Shown piece by piece: positions 27,421 through 38,670 of a stretch of 38,670 bases of DNA. Source of the stretch: Pelargonium nanum (Eukaryota > Streptophyta > Magnoliopsida > Geraniales > Geraniaceae); the NCBI GenBank assembly GCA_036897485.1, contig JAYMTF010000355.1, forward strand, positions 1 to 38,670, read 5' to 3'. Below the pieces are notes generated by a model, which had not been told where the DNA came from, made no database searches, and was given only the letters and a program-made list of their open reading frames with translations. How positions within the stretch are numbered: position 1 is the stretch's first letter; each line of letters begins with the position of its first letter. The translations under genes and the position numbers were made by a program.

Positions 27421-30303
27421 TCAACTATCCTGGCTTTGGTCTGATTTTGCATTGCGTTTTGTCAACTTTGTCAGGAAATAAGCCGCAGCAACCTTAGCGC
27501 CCAGACTAGAGCGCCCGCGTGACAGGCAGATCACGCCCCCAAGAACGAGCAGACCATTCACTACCAGTTTCTTCGATGGTATTCTGCTCAGTTTCCTTTC
27601 ATTATCGGGTTGTTGGCTAGAAATCTGTACATTTCCACTGTCCGCGGAGCTTGCTGAATCATCTAAACTCGTCCTGTAGTTTGAATTACTAATTTCCGGT
27701 GGGATCTATGAGAAGGGAAAAAGCAAGATCCATCAACACAAACAGCGTGATGATGGTAGCGTAAAAGTTGCGAAAGAAAAGAAGTGTAATAGTTTCTTGA
27801 CAGTCGATAAAACCACGGTGTACGTGTCCTTCACAAAGAACATAATACAAAGACAAACGTTGCATGGTTGTTTCATGATGATCGCGATTTGCAGTATGCT
27901 ACTAATCGTAGAGGAAAATACTCCATACCTTCTGAATAAGAGTGATTGCATTGACGGCTGAAATTGTTGGAGAACTACGGAATTGAGAGTACTTGCGTAG
28001 TGCTATATCCATCTTGCAGACATAACTCCATATGCCCTTTGCAAAAGCCAGTTTTGCCATCTCCACGTGCAAACCAGCATCTTCTTGGTGCAACATTTTG
28101 ATCTCACTAGCATTTCTATCAGGCACTGCAATAAACTAAGAACTCAGTCATTCTCGCAATTCACGGAATGTATATTTAAAACATCGAGTATAAAAAATTG
28201 TTGGGGAAAAAGTTATCCACTAATTGCCTAAATTGAACTACACAAAAGTGGAGTGTGCGATGAAACAAGTAATGCAAGGTTTTCACTGAAGCTATCTCAG
28301 AAAATAGGTTTGACAGATACAAGAAGATACTAATCCAGCTTTTCTAGGAAATTTTATAGTCTACATAAGGACAGAGTACAAAAAAGAGAGCACAAATCAG
28401 GTACTTGCCTTTCCTGATTCGCCATCCTGATCTAAGTAGCTTAACGCGTACATACTTCTTCTCTCGTGGTGCCAAAGGATGTTCACAATCCTACAAGAGC
28501 AATAAACAAAAGTTCAAATAAAAGAAACAATTGCAGAATATTTATGGTAGATTAATTTGCGGATAAACACAAACATCTGAAGGTAGGGAATAGTATGTGT
28601 ACATACTTTTTACGTCCTACCAATGAAGTTCACATTGACACAATCATTGAATTTTTTTTTTTCTTTTTGGACATACTAGCAAAACCATCCTAATTTCAAA
28701 ATGATGCTAAGAACATTACCTTGATATAACAATAAAATGTTTTATCCTCAGCCTCCCACATTCTCCAACCCAATACATATTCTCTAAGCGTAAGGAAAGG
28801 GTACTTTTTAATCATCCGGCCAATTTCAGTTCCATTAGTCTCATCAATCTCTAACTGCTCGTGCTGAATAAGAGTCTTGTCCCACTGCTTCCTGTAATCG
28901 TTATCCATGTAGAAGTCTCTCAACATCTCAGGGGAGCAGTTCTCGTAGACTGTGATACTCATGTATCTCAAAGGACCATCCTGTGAGCAAAAAGATAGAA
29001 GCACTAACTCAAGATATTCATCTAAACTTGCAAAACCAAGATTAATATGCAGCCCATTAATTAGCACATGGCAATTAGAAATAAAACTAGCTTCTTTGAA
29101 TAGAAAAATGCTATTTGCTTGTAAACACTATGGCATCATTTGGGAACCACTATTTTCATAAGGGCAAGTTTGAAGTCAAAGAGGAATGATATGTTTGCGT
29201 TGTAAGAAGACTAGGGGAGAGTTGGAAAATTCACTTTCCGGGAAAGTGAATAATACAATTCATATGAGATTCGAAAAACCAATTGTGGGGGGTGGTGGCT
29301 TTGAGTCCCATGCACTTTCCCGAGGGGGGGAGTCTACTGACATTTTTACCCCTATTTTACACAGCTCAATATTCTACATTTTCCGTCCACTTTCCTATTT
29401 GCCAAATGATACCTATGTTAAAAGCTGGTGAGTGGATAACCCGTCTTAAGAATTCAAATCGGAGTGACATGCACACACAAATAGTGACAACTAACCACCC
29501 ATTGAGCCTTTCTTTGAGAAACATTAGATGACAAGACATGGATATGTGGAAGTATAGTAAACAAGAATTCCAACGCATCATGCTTAGCATGGTATATCTA
29601 CACAACTATACGCTATGAAAAAGCTCGGAGAATCTACTAGGAGAGAAAAGGGTTTCATCATCATATTAGTTTCACTATAAATTAAGCATAAAAAGCTATA
29701 CCTTGGATTTCTTGCATTTCGCAATATAGGAAAAGAAATCGGTTCTCTTGTCAATGACATTCTCCCATCCATCATTTCGATTGAACTTTCCATCCATATC
29801 GTCAATAAGTTCCTTTAAATCCCCATCTGATACTATATCCAACTTTCTACACAAGTAAATGGAACCAGCAAATCAGTACAATATTTTTTATTATAAAAAA
29901 TGGAAATTTAAGCAGTGCAGTGCCAGTTCTAATCTAATAGCAACAGCATGAATCAATCAACAGCTAAATTCTTTGTAAAAATCAATAAATTAATGTAATA
30001 TCCAACTGCGAGATAATTCCTACTAAGAATTAAAAAAAGATTGGGATGAGCAAAACTTTGAACAAATAAATAAACGGTAAATTGAAAAATTCAGGACTAC
30101 CTGAGAGAGGGTTTTGTCTGGTTCTGATTCTGGTTGGTAATGGTTGGTTCGGGAACGAGGAAGGATCTTCGGGAGCGATTGGGGAAGAAGACTCTCTTGC
30201 ACTGCCAAATCGCAGCGACAAGTAGTGCAAAAACAGTGACCCAACCGCATAAACCGCCGCCGATTTCCCGCCAAATTTCGACCGGCGATGATGAAAACTC
30301 CAT
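27421..30303 (-). CDS. START-domain lipid-transfer protein with terminal hydrophobic segments
   Basis: Predicted 390 residues. Exons: 30303-30101, 29846-29702, 28980-28720, 28490-28409, 28125-27929, 27705-27421. An N-terminal hydrophobic helix (GWVTVFALLVAAIW, about residues 20-33) is followed by a basic/Asn-rich linker. The START fold covers about residues 75-315 (GWENVIDKRTDFFSY, DGPLRYMSITVYENC, DFYMDNDYRKQWDKT, EYVLGWRMWEAEDKTFYCYI, KKYVRVKLLRSGWRIRK, DAGLHVEMAKLAFAKGIWSY). A C-terminal hydrophobic stretch (VVNGLLVLGGVICLS) lies near the end. It resembles plant proteins related to phosphatidylcholine-transfer/STARD7-like START domains; the ligand here is not known. Two hydrophobic ends suggest membrane anchoring. 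Intron 4 starts GC instead of GT (AAAG|GCAAGT), and the frame requires this site. Confidence 0.9.
29132..29413. mobile_element. Tourist-like MITE (different TIR) in START-gene intron 2
   Basis: The left end GGCATCATTTGGGAACCAC and the inverted right end GGTATCATTTGGCAAATAG are flanked by TAT (29129-29131 and 29414-29416). The interior has inverted CACTTTCC/GGAAAGTG blocks, including a CTTTCCGGGAAAG palindrome. A three-base duplication and GG...ATTTGG ends fit a PIF/Harbinger-type element, but the termini differ from the GGTAGYGT group. Confidence 0.75.
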
Positions 30304-30546
30304 CGCGCACAGTAACTAGCTAGAAATTGATGTTTCAAAACGAGAGGGCCTTCAATTCCATTTCCAGATTCTCAGAAATCAGCAGAAGGATCTCGTCGTC
30401 GCTGTCATTTCGGAGACGAAGCCATAGCTGAACTGAGCGATCGTTGTCGAGATCGATCGGCTATGGTGGTTGTTCGATTTGAGTGATTGAGTTGCTTCAG
30501 TTCGAGCTGATCCGATTGACCTTTTGCTCGGAGTTGTTTGCTACTA

Positions 30547-30610
30547 TTATTTATTTATTTATTTTTGAACGAACTACTATTATTTATTTTATTTATTTTC
30601 CTCTTGTTTA
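30547..30610. repeat. TTTA/TTA-rich low-complexity tract
   Basis: Runs of ATTTATTTATTTATTT and a second CTACTATTATTTATTT copy (30543 and 30575) flank a short GAACGA spacer. They lie in the spacer upstream of the START gene. Confidence 0.7.
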
Positions 30611-30739
30611 TATTTTCTTTTTTCGGATTATTCTATGTGGTTTCTGAGCGGGCCCGCACACTCACGATTGACACCTTTAAGCCGTTTTATCGGCACCCAG
30701 ACTAATCCACATTCGAAGTTTGTTTATAGTTGAATCATT

Positions 30740-30835
30740 CACCTCTTCCCATGGGTGTGTTGAGCGGGGATTGAACGCAAGCGTTTTTTTCACTCACGCT
30801 ACCTGTATTGCCAACTGCGTCACTGCCCTTGAGTA
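30740..30835 (-). mobile_element. Possible tRNA-derived SINE fragment
   Basis: Read on the minus strand, GACGCAGTTGGCAA (about 30820-30807) resembles a pol III A box. GCGTTCAATCCCCGC (about 30778-30764) resembles a B box (GGTTCRANYCC) about 35 bp downstream. The sequence does not fold into a normal tRNA and no poly-A or poly-T tail or duplication was confirmed. It could be an old SINE or a tRNA-like remnant. Confidence 0.35.
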
Positions 30836-30839
30836 TTTA

Positions 30840-31860
30840 TATTTCTTTTTCATCACAAGAATAATAATACAAATTGTCCCTTCCATTTTATTTGGAAGTT
30901 TGTAAGAGCATGTAAGAGCATCTTCAATAGTAGCTAACTGTTTTGATTCTAAGAAAGGAAAGAGTGTCGCATCATCATTTGGTGTTTAAATATTTATATT
31001 TCTATGTAGAAATAGATTATAAATAAACTGTTATTTTGAGAGCCAATTATGATTTTTGTGCGGCTATGATTGCTCTTGATTCTCAGAGCGGCGCGGCAGT
31101 CTCTAAAGCTTTATCAGGATGCTTCCCATGTTGAAAAATTAGATCCAAAAAGGATAATCGATCTTGCTCTGGAGTGTCTCTGGTGCGGTTGTGACCGGGT
31201 TTCAACCAATCATGCCTTGCTCAGAAAACTAGCACTTTTGTTCGGGTTTGGTCTTTCCCTAACTGAACCGACCCTGAAACACAAATGGTCAGTTCTATAC
31301 AAAGACCAATACAGATTCAATCAAACATTACTTTCTCATTCTCATGCCAAAAAGAGGCAATATATATATAAATATACAAGATTCAAATAAATCAAAGCAT
31401 AATCACTGAAAACTAGAAACAATTCCAGGCTAAAGATTACTTGTCACCTAAGTAAGGTATTGTTATTATACTTTTTCTGGTATAGAAGGTCTATCACTAA
31501 CAACAGTACAGAACAAAAAAACACAAACAAACCTGAGAATTTAAGTAAGAGCATCAAGTTTAACATTTTTTTTTTCGTATTTTCGTTAGATTTTTTTTTC
31601 TGCAATTCCTTTATTTAAACTTGCCTGCAAAGATTTTGAACTTTACAAACACAACACATTAGCCAGTATCTCCACATATATAAAATGCAGATGACAAACA
31701 AAAGACGAAACTAACAACTACATATGCAAAAGCAGCACTCGAAAGGGCTTATATTTTACATTTCAAACCAGCAACATCAGGATCTACTTTCTCGCCAAAT
31801 AATTTCGAGCCAAGGGTAGAACAAATTTACGTGTCACAAACACTACATCAAGCCAATACG
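30840..31860. other. Spacer between the START gene and the YTH gene
   Basis: A GC-richer block near 31070-31290 is open in one plus frame but shows no family I recognise and no splice structure. The remainder is AT-rich and may include the 3' UTR of the YTH gene close to 31883. Confidence 0.4.
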
Positions 31861-31883
31861 TACCCCAGCTTTAACACGTGTTC

Positions 31884-34800
31884 CTAAATGGTCGGCACAG
31901 AAGAGACCGGTGCTGCTATAGTATCTTCAAGTTTGATTCTGGAGCCCATGGAGCCCTCGGATGCAGGATTGGGTCTATCGGGAAATGTGCTTTCTTTACT
32001 ACCGTCGTCCAAACGGACAACTTGAGCAAAGCTCTTCGACATATGCTTGATGAAATCATTAGATAGTGTAACAGGATTCTGGTGATCGTTTTCTCCAACT
32101 ACCCCTACAGAGATTAGGCTGGCTTGCTGTCTGGCCTTCCGTTCTTGCATGGCTTTCTGTCGTTCTTCGTAAAAATCAAAATCATCCAGGATGGACATAT
32201 CGGTTTCATAGTTCTTGAAAATGCTCAACATCTCAATACCCTGCTCCAACTTTACCTGCAATATTTCCAATTTATGTGAAATATGACATAAACGACATTG
32301 CAAGTTAGAACTACATCGTATGTTTTTATAATTTCTAGCTATCTGTCATAACTTATAAATATAACCAATTTCACGTCAATGAAAACACGCAAAAGAGATT
32401 ATATAGAATGCAGAGAACATAAGAGTAGAACTCAGAGCCTGAGGTTTAAGACAGAACGTGTGTAGAGCTGAGTAAGGAGTCCCAGTTGCATGATTAGTAA
32501 ACCAAGTCCAAAGGCTCTCCGGGATACAAAAATAGGACTATTGATCATCTTTTTCACTAATTCGCATAAGCATGACCTTAATGACTTCTTCTATTTCTTC
32601 TTCTAGAAACAAACAATAGAGTAATTTGCAAAAGTTAAATGTATATAAGTCACTCAGATGCTACCATCAGCACTGCAACTAGTTAACAACCAGAAACTAG
32701 ATGCCTAGGTTAGAGCTGGCAAATTGGGCCCAAACCCCGATCCGCATTCTTGCACGGTCAGGGTCGTATAACATAGACCCGATAATTTTTTGGGTCAGAT
32801 AGGGTAAGCCCACTCATTTCATAGGTAAAACCCACAATCCGACCCAACATGCATGAATCCGTGCCTCTTGCAAACTGGGGTCAAGTTAGGCCTTTTTAGC
32901 CCGAATTTGAAAGAACCCAACCCGAACCCCCCGTATTGACAGCTCTAATCTAGGTATCTCCTGAAATTGTTGTGAAGTTCAAGACTGACGTTCCAATTAA
33001 TTCCAATATTAGAAAGGAAGGGGATGTTCTAATCACCTAACACATTTGAACAGATGAATTCATACCTCTTGAGTGTCTCGACTGTTAGTTACAGGCTTGT
33101 TATCATTATTTTCTAGTACAATGTGGCGAAACTGATTGTTTGGAACATCTTTGATAATATGCCACTTCACAGGGAATTGCCCACTCCATTTGTCTTGCTG
33201 CCAGTAGTCCACGCTCTTGTCAAAATCAACACGCCCAACCATTTCAGCCACCCCACAGAACTGAGCACTAGCGTTCACCTGTTTACATGTGTAACATACC
33301 AAATATAACAGATATATGAAAAAAAATCATCAAGAGATAAACAGGAAATAAGAAAACAGAATATAGTGGGGACTGATATTAGACTAGGTTGCACCATCAA
33401 GCTTGAGGCTGAAAAAGGTCCAGCAAGGCTGCCCCAACTAGACACAATAACGCCAGAGTTTTCTCCTAACAGGTTTTAGGAGAAAACTATGGTCAAAGCA
33501 CTCTCCCAAGACCTTAAAATCTTCGTTGAGTGAATTAAGCAGAAATGACAGCTATGAAAAGAAGAACACGCTTCTGTGGCCTTTTCTAGTTCAATACCAA
33601 GCAAAATACACTTTTAAAAACTTCGTTCCTCTACCAGAAACTATCGTTATAAAGGAATGATATAACTGTGCTGTCAGTTGGCAGCAACTCCAACGATATG
33701 CATGCAATTCAAAATGCTGCATGAAGATGGAGTAACCAGTCTCTATCTGATTTTCATTAAAAAGAATTCTTCAAAAATAGACGCGAAACTTAAACAGCAA
33801 ACAGACTCCATCTTGAATCAATCAGGCTAATATGAATCACTGGAAACTAAACTTTATAGTAATAATAACTGAAGGCAAAGAAAAAGTATTTTGAAACCCC
33901 TAACTTCCAGAATAAGAATGTTGACGATTATCAGGATTAGGCAATTACCGAGAAAAAGAGAAAGACAGGGCAAGTGTCATCCTTTTCCTTAGCTTCATGA
34001 TATGCAGCATCTAGTTTTTTGTTCCCATTGGGTGTGCTGGCCCAGACACCGTATTTAATACTCTTGTGAATATTATCTTCACTATAAGACTTGATGACAA
34101 AGAACTTAGCATCTTTGAACTCTGTAACAAAATCTGGCTTATTGAATGACTCGTCACGGATCTTGGTAGTAGACGTAATGTGTTTATTATCGTCAATGGA
34201 AGAACTTCTTTCCAATGTAATTTGACTCTTTGGTTTTGATGCTCGTGGTCCTCGGTTTTGCTCACTGAGGATATCAAGAGTCCCATTACAACTGCATACA
34301 GAACCACTACCCCTTCCAGCTCGCCTGCTGCTGTCAAGTGAAAGCCAACCCCGACCGTTCATTCCCAAACTGGATATTGGTGATGCACTGCCAAAGCTAG
34401 AACCTTTATTAAAGCTGCCATGCATATAGCCTCTGTTGTAAGAGTTTGAACCAGATCCGAACCCATATGTTGACCTTTGCTGTTGAGAATTCTGACCAGA
34501 ATTAAATGGTCAGCCTTACCATTAAAAACAATGAGTTTTAAGTAATTGCATGCATCTAAGCTGATGATATACGAAATGATAAATCTTACTATCAGCCACC
34601 AACGGCACTTCCTAAGTGATACATAAATATGCAGGGAGAATAAGGCTAAGCATTATGGTCAAGGATGTACATTGGTAACAGATAGTCACTTGGGCAACCA
34701 TGTAAAAATAATTACAATGGTTATTGAAGTCACAGAATTTACATTGACTTTACTAAGTTCATTAGCCAAATTGTTGCTGTTTAACATTCTTATTTCTTTC

Positions 34801-37422
34801 AGAGACACTTTTCATTTGATAACATGAAGTATGCACAAAAGAGTTTTTATAAAGCCTTTAATTTCTAAAAACTGTGACGAGAAGGTGTCTAATTCTGCAA
34901 CTGGAATCGTAGTTTTCCCTTCTTCACAAAAAAGGAAGCAATAAGTTATAACCGAATTCCCTATAAACATATAGACAAAATAGGAGAAGAACATGAAAAG
35001 AGAGAAAAGAATGACCATCAACGATACACACAGGTAATTGAACAAACCATTCCATAATTCTGCCCAAATGAACCGAGTGTGCCGATCGGTTGTGGAGACA
35101 CTGCTGGTGATAATGGAGTCAAAGGCCTGTGTCTGTCTGATGGTTTAGACCAATCCGACCATATTCCTCCAGATCTCAATCCATCAAATCCTTGCTGCAA
35201 ATCATGAAAACCAAGAGTACCAGGATTTCCAGGAAAGCTGCCTCTACCAAAAGATCCCAATTGAGGAGGATAACCAGGCCTTGGCCCAAAAAGCATATTT
35301 TCATTTTGTTGGTCGACACTCATCAAATTATTGAGCTCTGGCTGTGAAACTGGGGTCGGAGAAGAAATATATGGCATGCTAGGAGGAACTAGCTGCTGGT
35401 AATAAGGCGGTCCAGAATATGAAAATTGTTGGGGAGAGTATAACTGTGCATCTCCTCCTACAGAAGGCATAGGTGTTGTGACTGGAGAATATGGCCCGTA
35501 TGGCATCTGGGGACTGTAGCCATATCCGGTATGGTACACTAGAGAAGGATTGTCATTGTAGACACCCTAAATAAGATTATAGGTTATATAAAACTGTAAT
35601 AATTTAACGTGGAAAGATAAAAATGTATAAAGACATAACTTCTTTTTTTCTCCTTGTGTGTGTGTGCGCGTGTGTGTTTGAAGGGTGTGGAAGACTTACA
35701 GGAGATCCAATTTCCAATCCCTCGGCATTAAAATAAGGAGGATATTCATCCCATTCACCAACAGCATTGTCATAACCTGGAGTTACATATCAGAAACAGG
35801 AGAGTAATCCTTTCAGTCAACTTAAAGAAAGTGAAACACTACAAAACTTCTAGAATATCATATACTATGCATCTGAGTTCTAAGCGTTCAACAATTTTTC
35901 CATTACTAACAATTAACAAATCCTGGGTAACTCATTCTACTTATTGCAAAAAAAAAAATGATCTGCCAGACTATTCAACCAACAAGTAACAACTTTTAAG
36001 TGGTTCAGAACTAAAGCTTGGAGATAATTCTCAAGAGATGAAATAGCAGTTGCCTGCCTGAACCTGAATATGCATCATATGTCTTGACAAAGTGAAAGGA
36101 TGGACCTAGTATTCATCAATCAGCATTAAACAAATTCAATTTCTATTTATAGTTTAACGGTAGAATAACAGAACCATATCAATCTGAACTAAGTTTTATA
36201 AATAATGTCCAGTTCCAAACTATGCACTGGCTTGCATTGAAGACGTACCTCCGTAATAGAAAGCCTGTGGCTGGGGTGCATAGACATTATGCGAATAGAC
36301 AGTGTGATCTCCACTTGAACCAAAAGATCCAAGATGAGCAGTAGTGTCCTTTGGATGAATTATCGTAGCTGCGTCTTGAGAAGAATTTGGGGAAATTGAC
36401 TTCTCGTTTTTCACTAAAAGAGGCTGATACGACAATGACAGAGGAAAGGTTATTACAACAATAAACTTCTTTAAACTTACCCGTACAAAAACAAGCAATA
36501 ACGTGGAGATAATTGTAGTGAATACACAATTACCTGCTCCTTCATGTTATCCGGTTCAGCCGTTTTCTCTTCTGCATCCATGATCATTATGCTCAGTGAC
36601 ATAGTAGAGTCTTACAAACACAGGCAGTACAAATTATTGACCAACCAAAGCAAAATTCGAGGATAGGAAAACTTGAAGCTATGAATATGTGCGCACATAT
36701 CCACGCGTGCACACCTATGCACACATGATAAATAGAAGAAATGAATATATTTAAAGAGTAACTACTCTCTAGTTTAGTTACAAAAAACAACAAAATTAGA
36801 AATTTAAGGGGCGAAAGGCCATAAAGAATCCCAACATAATGTGCATGAGCAAAACACAGCACAAATCAGTAATAAGGTAGCTAATTTTTTATATACAAAA
36901 TATAGTTTTGATTTTAATAAATCATAAAAATGAGAACAGAAACATCAAAATTACAGGCAGTGCATTGATTCAAAAGCTTTCTAATGGATAAAAAATGCAT
37001 AAAAAAATCTCCATTTCTCTCAGATCTCAATTACAACACACGAACACAATCATTAACCTCCTCGAAGAGCAGATCGATAAATCAAAATAAAAAATTCAAA
37101 ATAAACATCATAATATCAATAATAATAGCCGGATCTTCAAACGGCAAAAGCATCCAAGTCTCTGTAGCTAAATGCAAACTAGCAGGCACAAACGCAACAA
37201 GAAATTGAAATTGAAATTGTGAAATGAAGAAGACGAACCAGTGTTTCAAATCGATTGAATTCAAAAATTCAAATCATGAAGAGAGAGAGTTGGGATCGAG
37301 GAAAAGAAGAAAAATAGAGATTGGAGAGGGGAATTAATAGGAAGAAGATGTCGAGTTGACGTACCAGAGGAAGGATCCGAGGGTTGGGGGTGGGTTGCGG
37401 AAGCGGGTGTAGGTGTAGCCAT
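31884..37422 (-). CDS. ECT: YTH-domain m6A reader, ECT (YTHDF-type) family
   Basis: Predicted 664 residues. Exons: 37422-37365, 36571-36534, 36423-36249, 35776-35700, 35566-35048, 34491-33949, 33278-33066, 32255-31884. A long disordered N-terminal region rich in Tyr, Pro, Gln, Gly and Ser ([27 protein letters not shown]) is typical of ECT proteins and of condensate-forming regions. The YTH domain runs from about residue 417 ([20 protein letters not shown]) to about 550. The m6A-binding aromatic cage is intact: Trp439 (YGVWAST), Trp496 and Trp501 ([10 protein letters not shown]); the 57- and 5-residue spacings equal those I recall for Arabidopsis ECT2. A charged helix ([19 protein letters not shown]) and a short acidic tail follow. 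It should bind methylated mRNA in the cytoplasm. The size fits the ECT2/3/4 group; which member it is cannot be settled here. Confidence 0.94.
32711..32947. mobile_element. hAT-like MITE in YTH-gene intron 7
   Basis: The left end TAGAGCTGGCAAATTGGG and the inverted right end TAGAGCTGTCAATACGGG pair. The flanking octamers GCCTAGGT (32703-32710) and ATCTAGGT (32948-32955) match at 6 of 8 positions. The interior has CCTCTTGCAA and CAAGTTAGGCCTTTTTAGCC, shared with the copies near 14328 and 21651. Confidence 0.8.
33458..33487. other. Perfect 12-bp inverted repeat (hairpin) in YTH-gene intron 6
   Basis: GTTTTCTCCTAA and TTAGGAGAAAAC pair perfectly around a 6-base loop (CAGGTT). In the pre-mRNA, transcribed from the minus strand, this would form a stable short hairpin. 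No T run follows on either strand, so it is not a terminator, and no neighbouring element explains it. Confidence 0.8.
35650..35680. repeat. Interrupted (GT)n microsatellite in YTH-gene intron 4
   Basis: TGTGTGTGTG, then CGCG, then TGTGTGTT lie about 20 bp downstream, in the direction of transcription, of the donor after the exon ending at 35700. Confidence 0.85.
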
Positions 37423-37540
37423 GGTGATTCAAACGGAAAGATCTCACAGGAATCTAAGGACGAGCGAGAGAGACTGTGTGTTTCTACATGTGTATCTATC
37501 AACGTATTTATTTGCGTTTGCAAGAACAATCAAACAACAC
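37423..37540 (-). promoter_or_regulatory. YTH-gene 5' leader / core promoter region
   Basis: Upstream of the start codon the gene strand carries a pyrimidine-rich patch (CACAGTCTCTCTCGCTCGTC), as common just downstream of plant transcription starts. An AT-rich AAATAAATACG block lies about 80-90 bp upstream of the start codon. No stronger assignment is possible by eye. Confidence 0.35.
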
Positions 37541-37559
37541 TGCGATTTATTTGGAATTT

Positions 37560-38670
37560 CTTTTCATCTTTTCCATTTTCTCTTTTTATAATAATTATTA
37601 TAATTATATTAATCATTTAATTGTGAATATTGTTGATTTATTTTAATTATTGATTTGATTTTACTATTTATATATTAAATAGTAGTATAAAATACTAGGT
37701 GTTTTTAAGGAAACAATAAAGAAAATTATTTTAGAACTGTGATGGAGTAATTAATAATATTGAAAATTCATAGTCAATAAGCGACAGGTATAATCAACCG
37801 CTAAATAGATAGATGCTTATAAAAGTTGAAGTTGAAGACATGACCCCCTATTGCTATCTCGTGTCGTGTAGCACCCGATAATACATGTTGTGTGGAATGC
37901 GTTGGCGCTCTGATGGGAGCGATCAATCGCTACTCCTGTTGTGTAACATACCATCACATGTTTTGGGGAGGCGATGGATGGATTTTCAAATGAGCACGAA
38001 CCTCGCTACTTTTGTCATCTTGTCATCACCACACACGTGTAACATAAGAGCACGCACAACATGAGGATCATCAGATACTATACAATGTGTGCCTTTTAGC
38101 TCTACGTTGTGTGGAAACTCATATTTACTAAAGGAAGCTATGTTCCAACCTCACGCAATTTTTGTTCAATCGCGATCATTCATTTAAGAGAGCCATGTGG
38201 TGTCACGCTAAAAGAGTAGAAAAACAGAAACGACTTCTATCACCCAAATCTAGTAGATACGAGCTTGCATCAAGCAATGAGGTTCTCAACTAACACACAC
38301 TTTCGACAATCAGACCGACGCTTTTCCCACGTACATAAAATGATACATGTCAACAAGGATCCGATGATGACGGTAACATCACTATGACATTTTGCAAGTA
38401 CAAGTGCTTCACACATTGATGGAATAAATGTCTAACAAAACCAATTTTATTCTTTCTATATTGTCTTTTCTATTCATTAATCCCTCAATAGGGATTTATA
38501 CTCTCACGCTAGATGTGATTTTCAATGCACTAAAATTGATTGCCCTGCCAACGCGTAAGTTCTTATGTTATATGCTTCAAGTGACAAGATAGTATCCTTC
38601 GATCCATACAAACTCAAGACATATGAAACTTTGAGTATTCAGAGATGCTTTCGTTATTCCCAATAAGATG
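37560..38670. other. Right-edge flank without recognised genes
   Basis: The first 200 bases are very AT-rich. From about 37840 the composition becomes more balanced, but all frames are short and broken and I recognise no domain or terminal repeat. It may be degenerate transposon DNA. Confidence 0.4.

Noticed and set aside
31070..31390. A 106-codon plus-strand open frame in the START-YTH spacer
   Set aside because: No family resemblance, no splice signals and no promoter context that I can support; coding status remains unproven.
37840..38670. Degenerate gene or transposon at the right edge
   Set aside because: All frames are short and broken and no recognisable motif or terminal repeat is present.

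Overview
This is a nuclear chromosome segment from a eudicot plant. Genes are split by many short introns with GT-AG borders. Intergenic DNA and introns are AT-rich, and the protein families are plant ones: a USP-domain receptor-like cytoplasmic kinase, a STRUBBELIG-family LRR kinase and an ECT-type YTH protein. Species and order cannot be told from the sequence alone. All exon models are my own reading of splice sites. In each complete gene the exon lengths add up to an intact frame.

Layout: (1) 1-2900 holds the 5' part of a small membrane-protein gene on the minus strand (exons 414-1214, continuing beyond the left edge), LTR-like DNA at the edge, a candidate divergent plus-strand first exon, and a 4-copy tandem repeat of about 225-300 bp (1447-2510). 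(2) 3081-8622 (-) is a 9-exon USP-kinase of 756 residues without a U-box. (3) 10139-15006 (+) is the 13-exon RIO2 kinase gene (466 residues), divergent from the USP-kinase. (4) 15007-18700 is gene-poor. (5) 18702-26061 (-) is a 17-exon STRUBBELIG-receptor-family gene (704 residues). (6) 27421-30303 (-) is a 6-exon START lipid-transfer-domain gene (390 residues) with a GC-AG intron. (7) 31884-37422 (-) is an 8-exon YTH-domain m6A reader gene (664 residues). (8) 37423-38670 has no gene I recognise.

The genes are unrelated housekeeping and signalling genes: ribosome maturation, receptor signalling, lipid transfer and m6A reading. They do not form a pathway or biosynthetic cluster. The most notable feature is the density of small non-autonomous DNA transposons (MITEs). 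I define three TIR groups with target-site duplications: Tourist-like (GGTAGYGTTTGGATT, TWA duplication), hAT-like (TAGRGYTGGCAA, imperfect 8-bp duplication) and Stowaway-like (CTCCCTC, TA duplication). Two other inverted-repeat elements lack a clear duplication. They sit in introns of all five complete genes, and one 714-nt intron is almost wholly two adjacent elements. I found no credible evidence of a new molecular system. The best leads are an in-frame N-terminal extension of the first gene, the tandem repeat beside it, a duplicated C-terminal coding segment in the USP-kinase, and the pseudokinase-like SRF protein with a minimal C-terminus.
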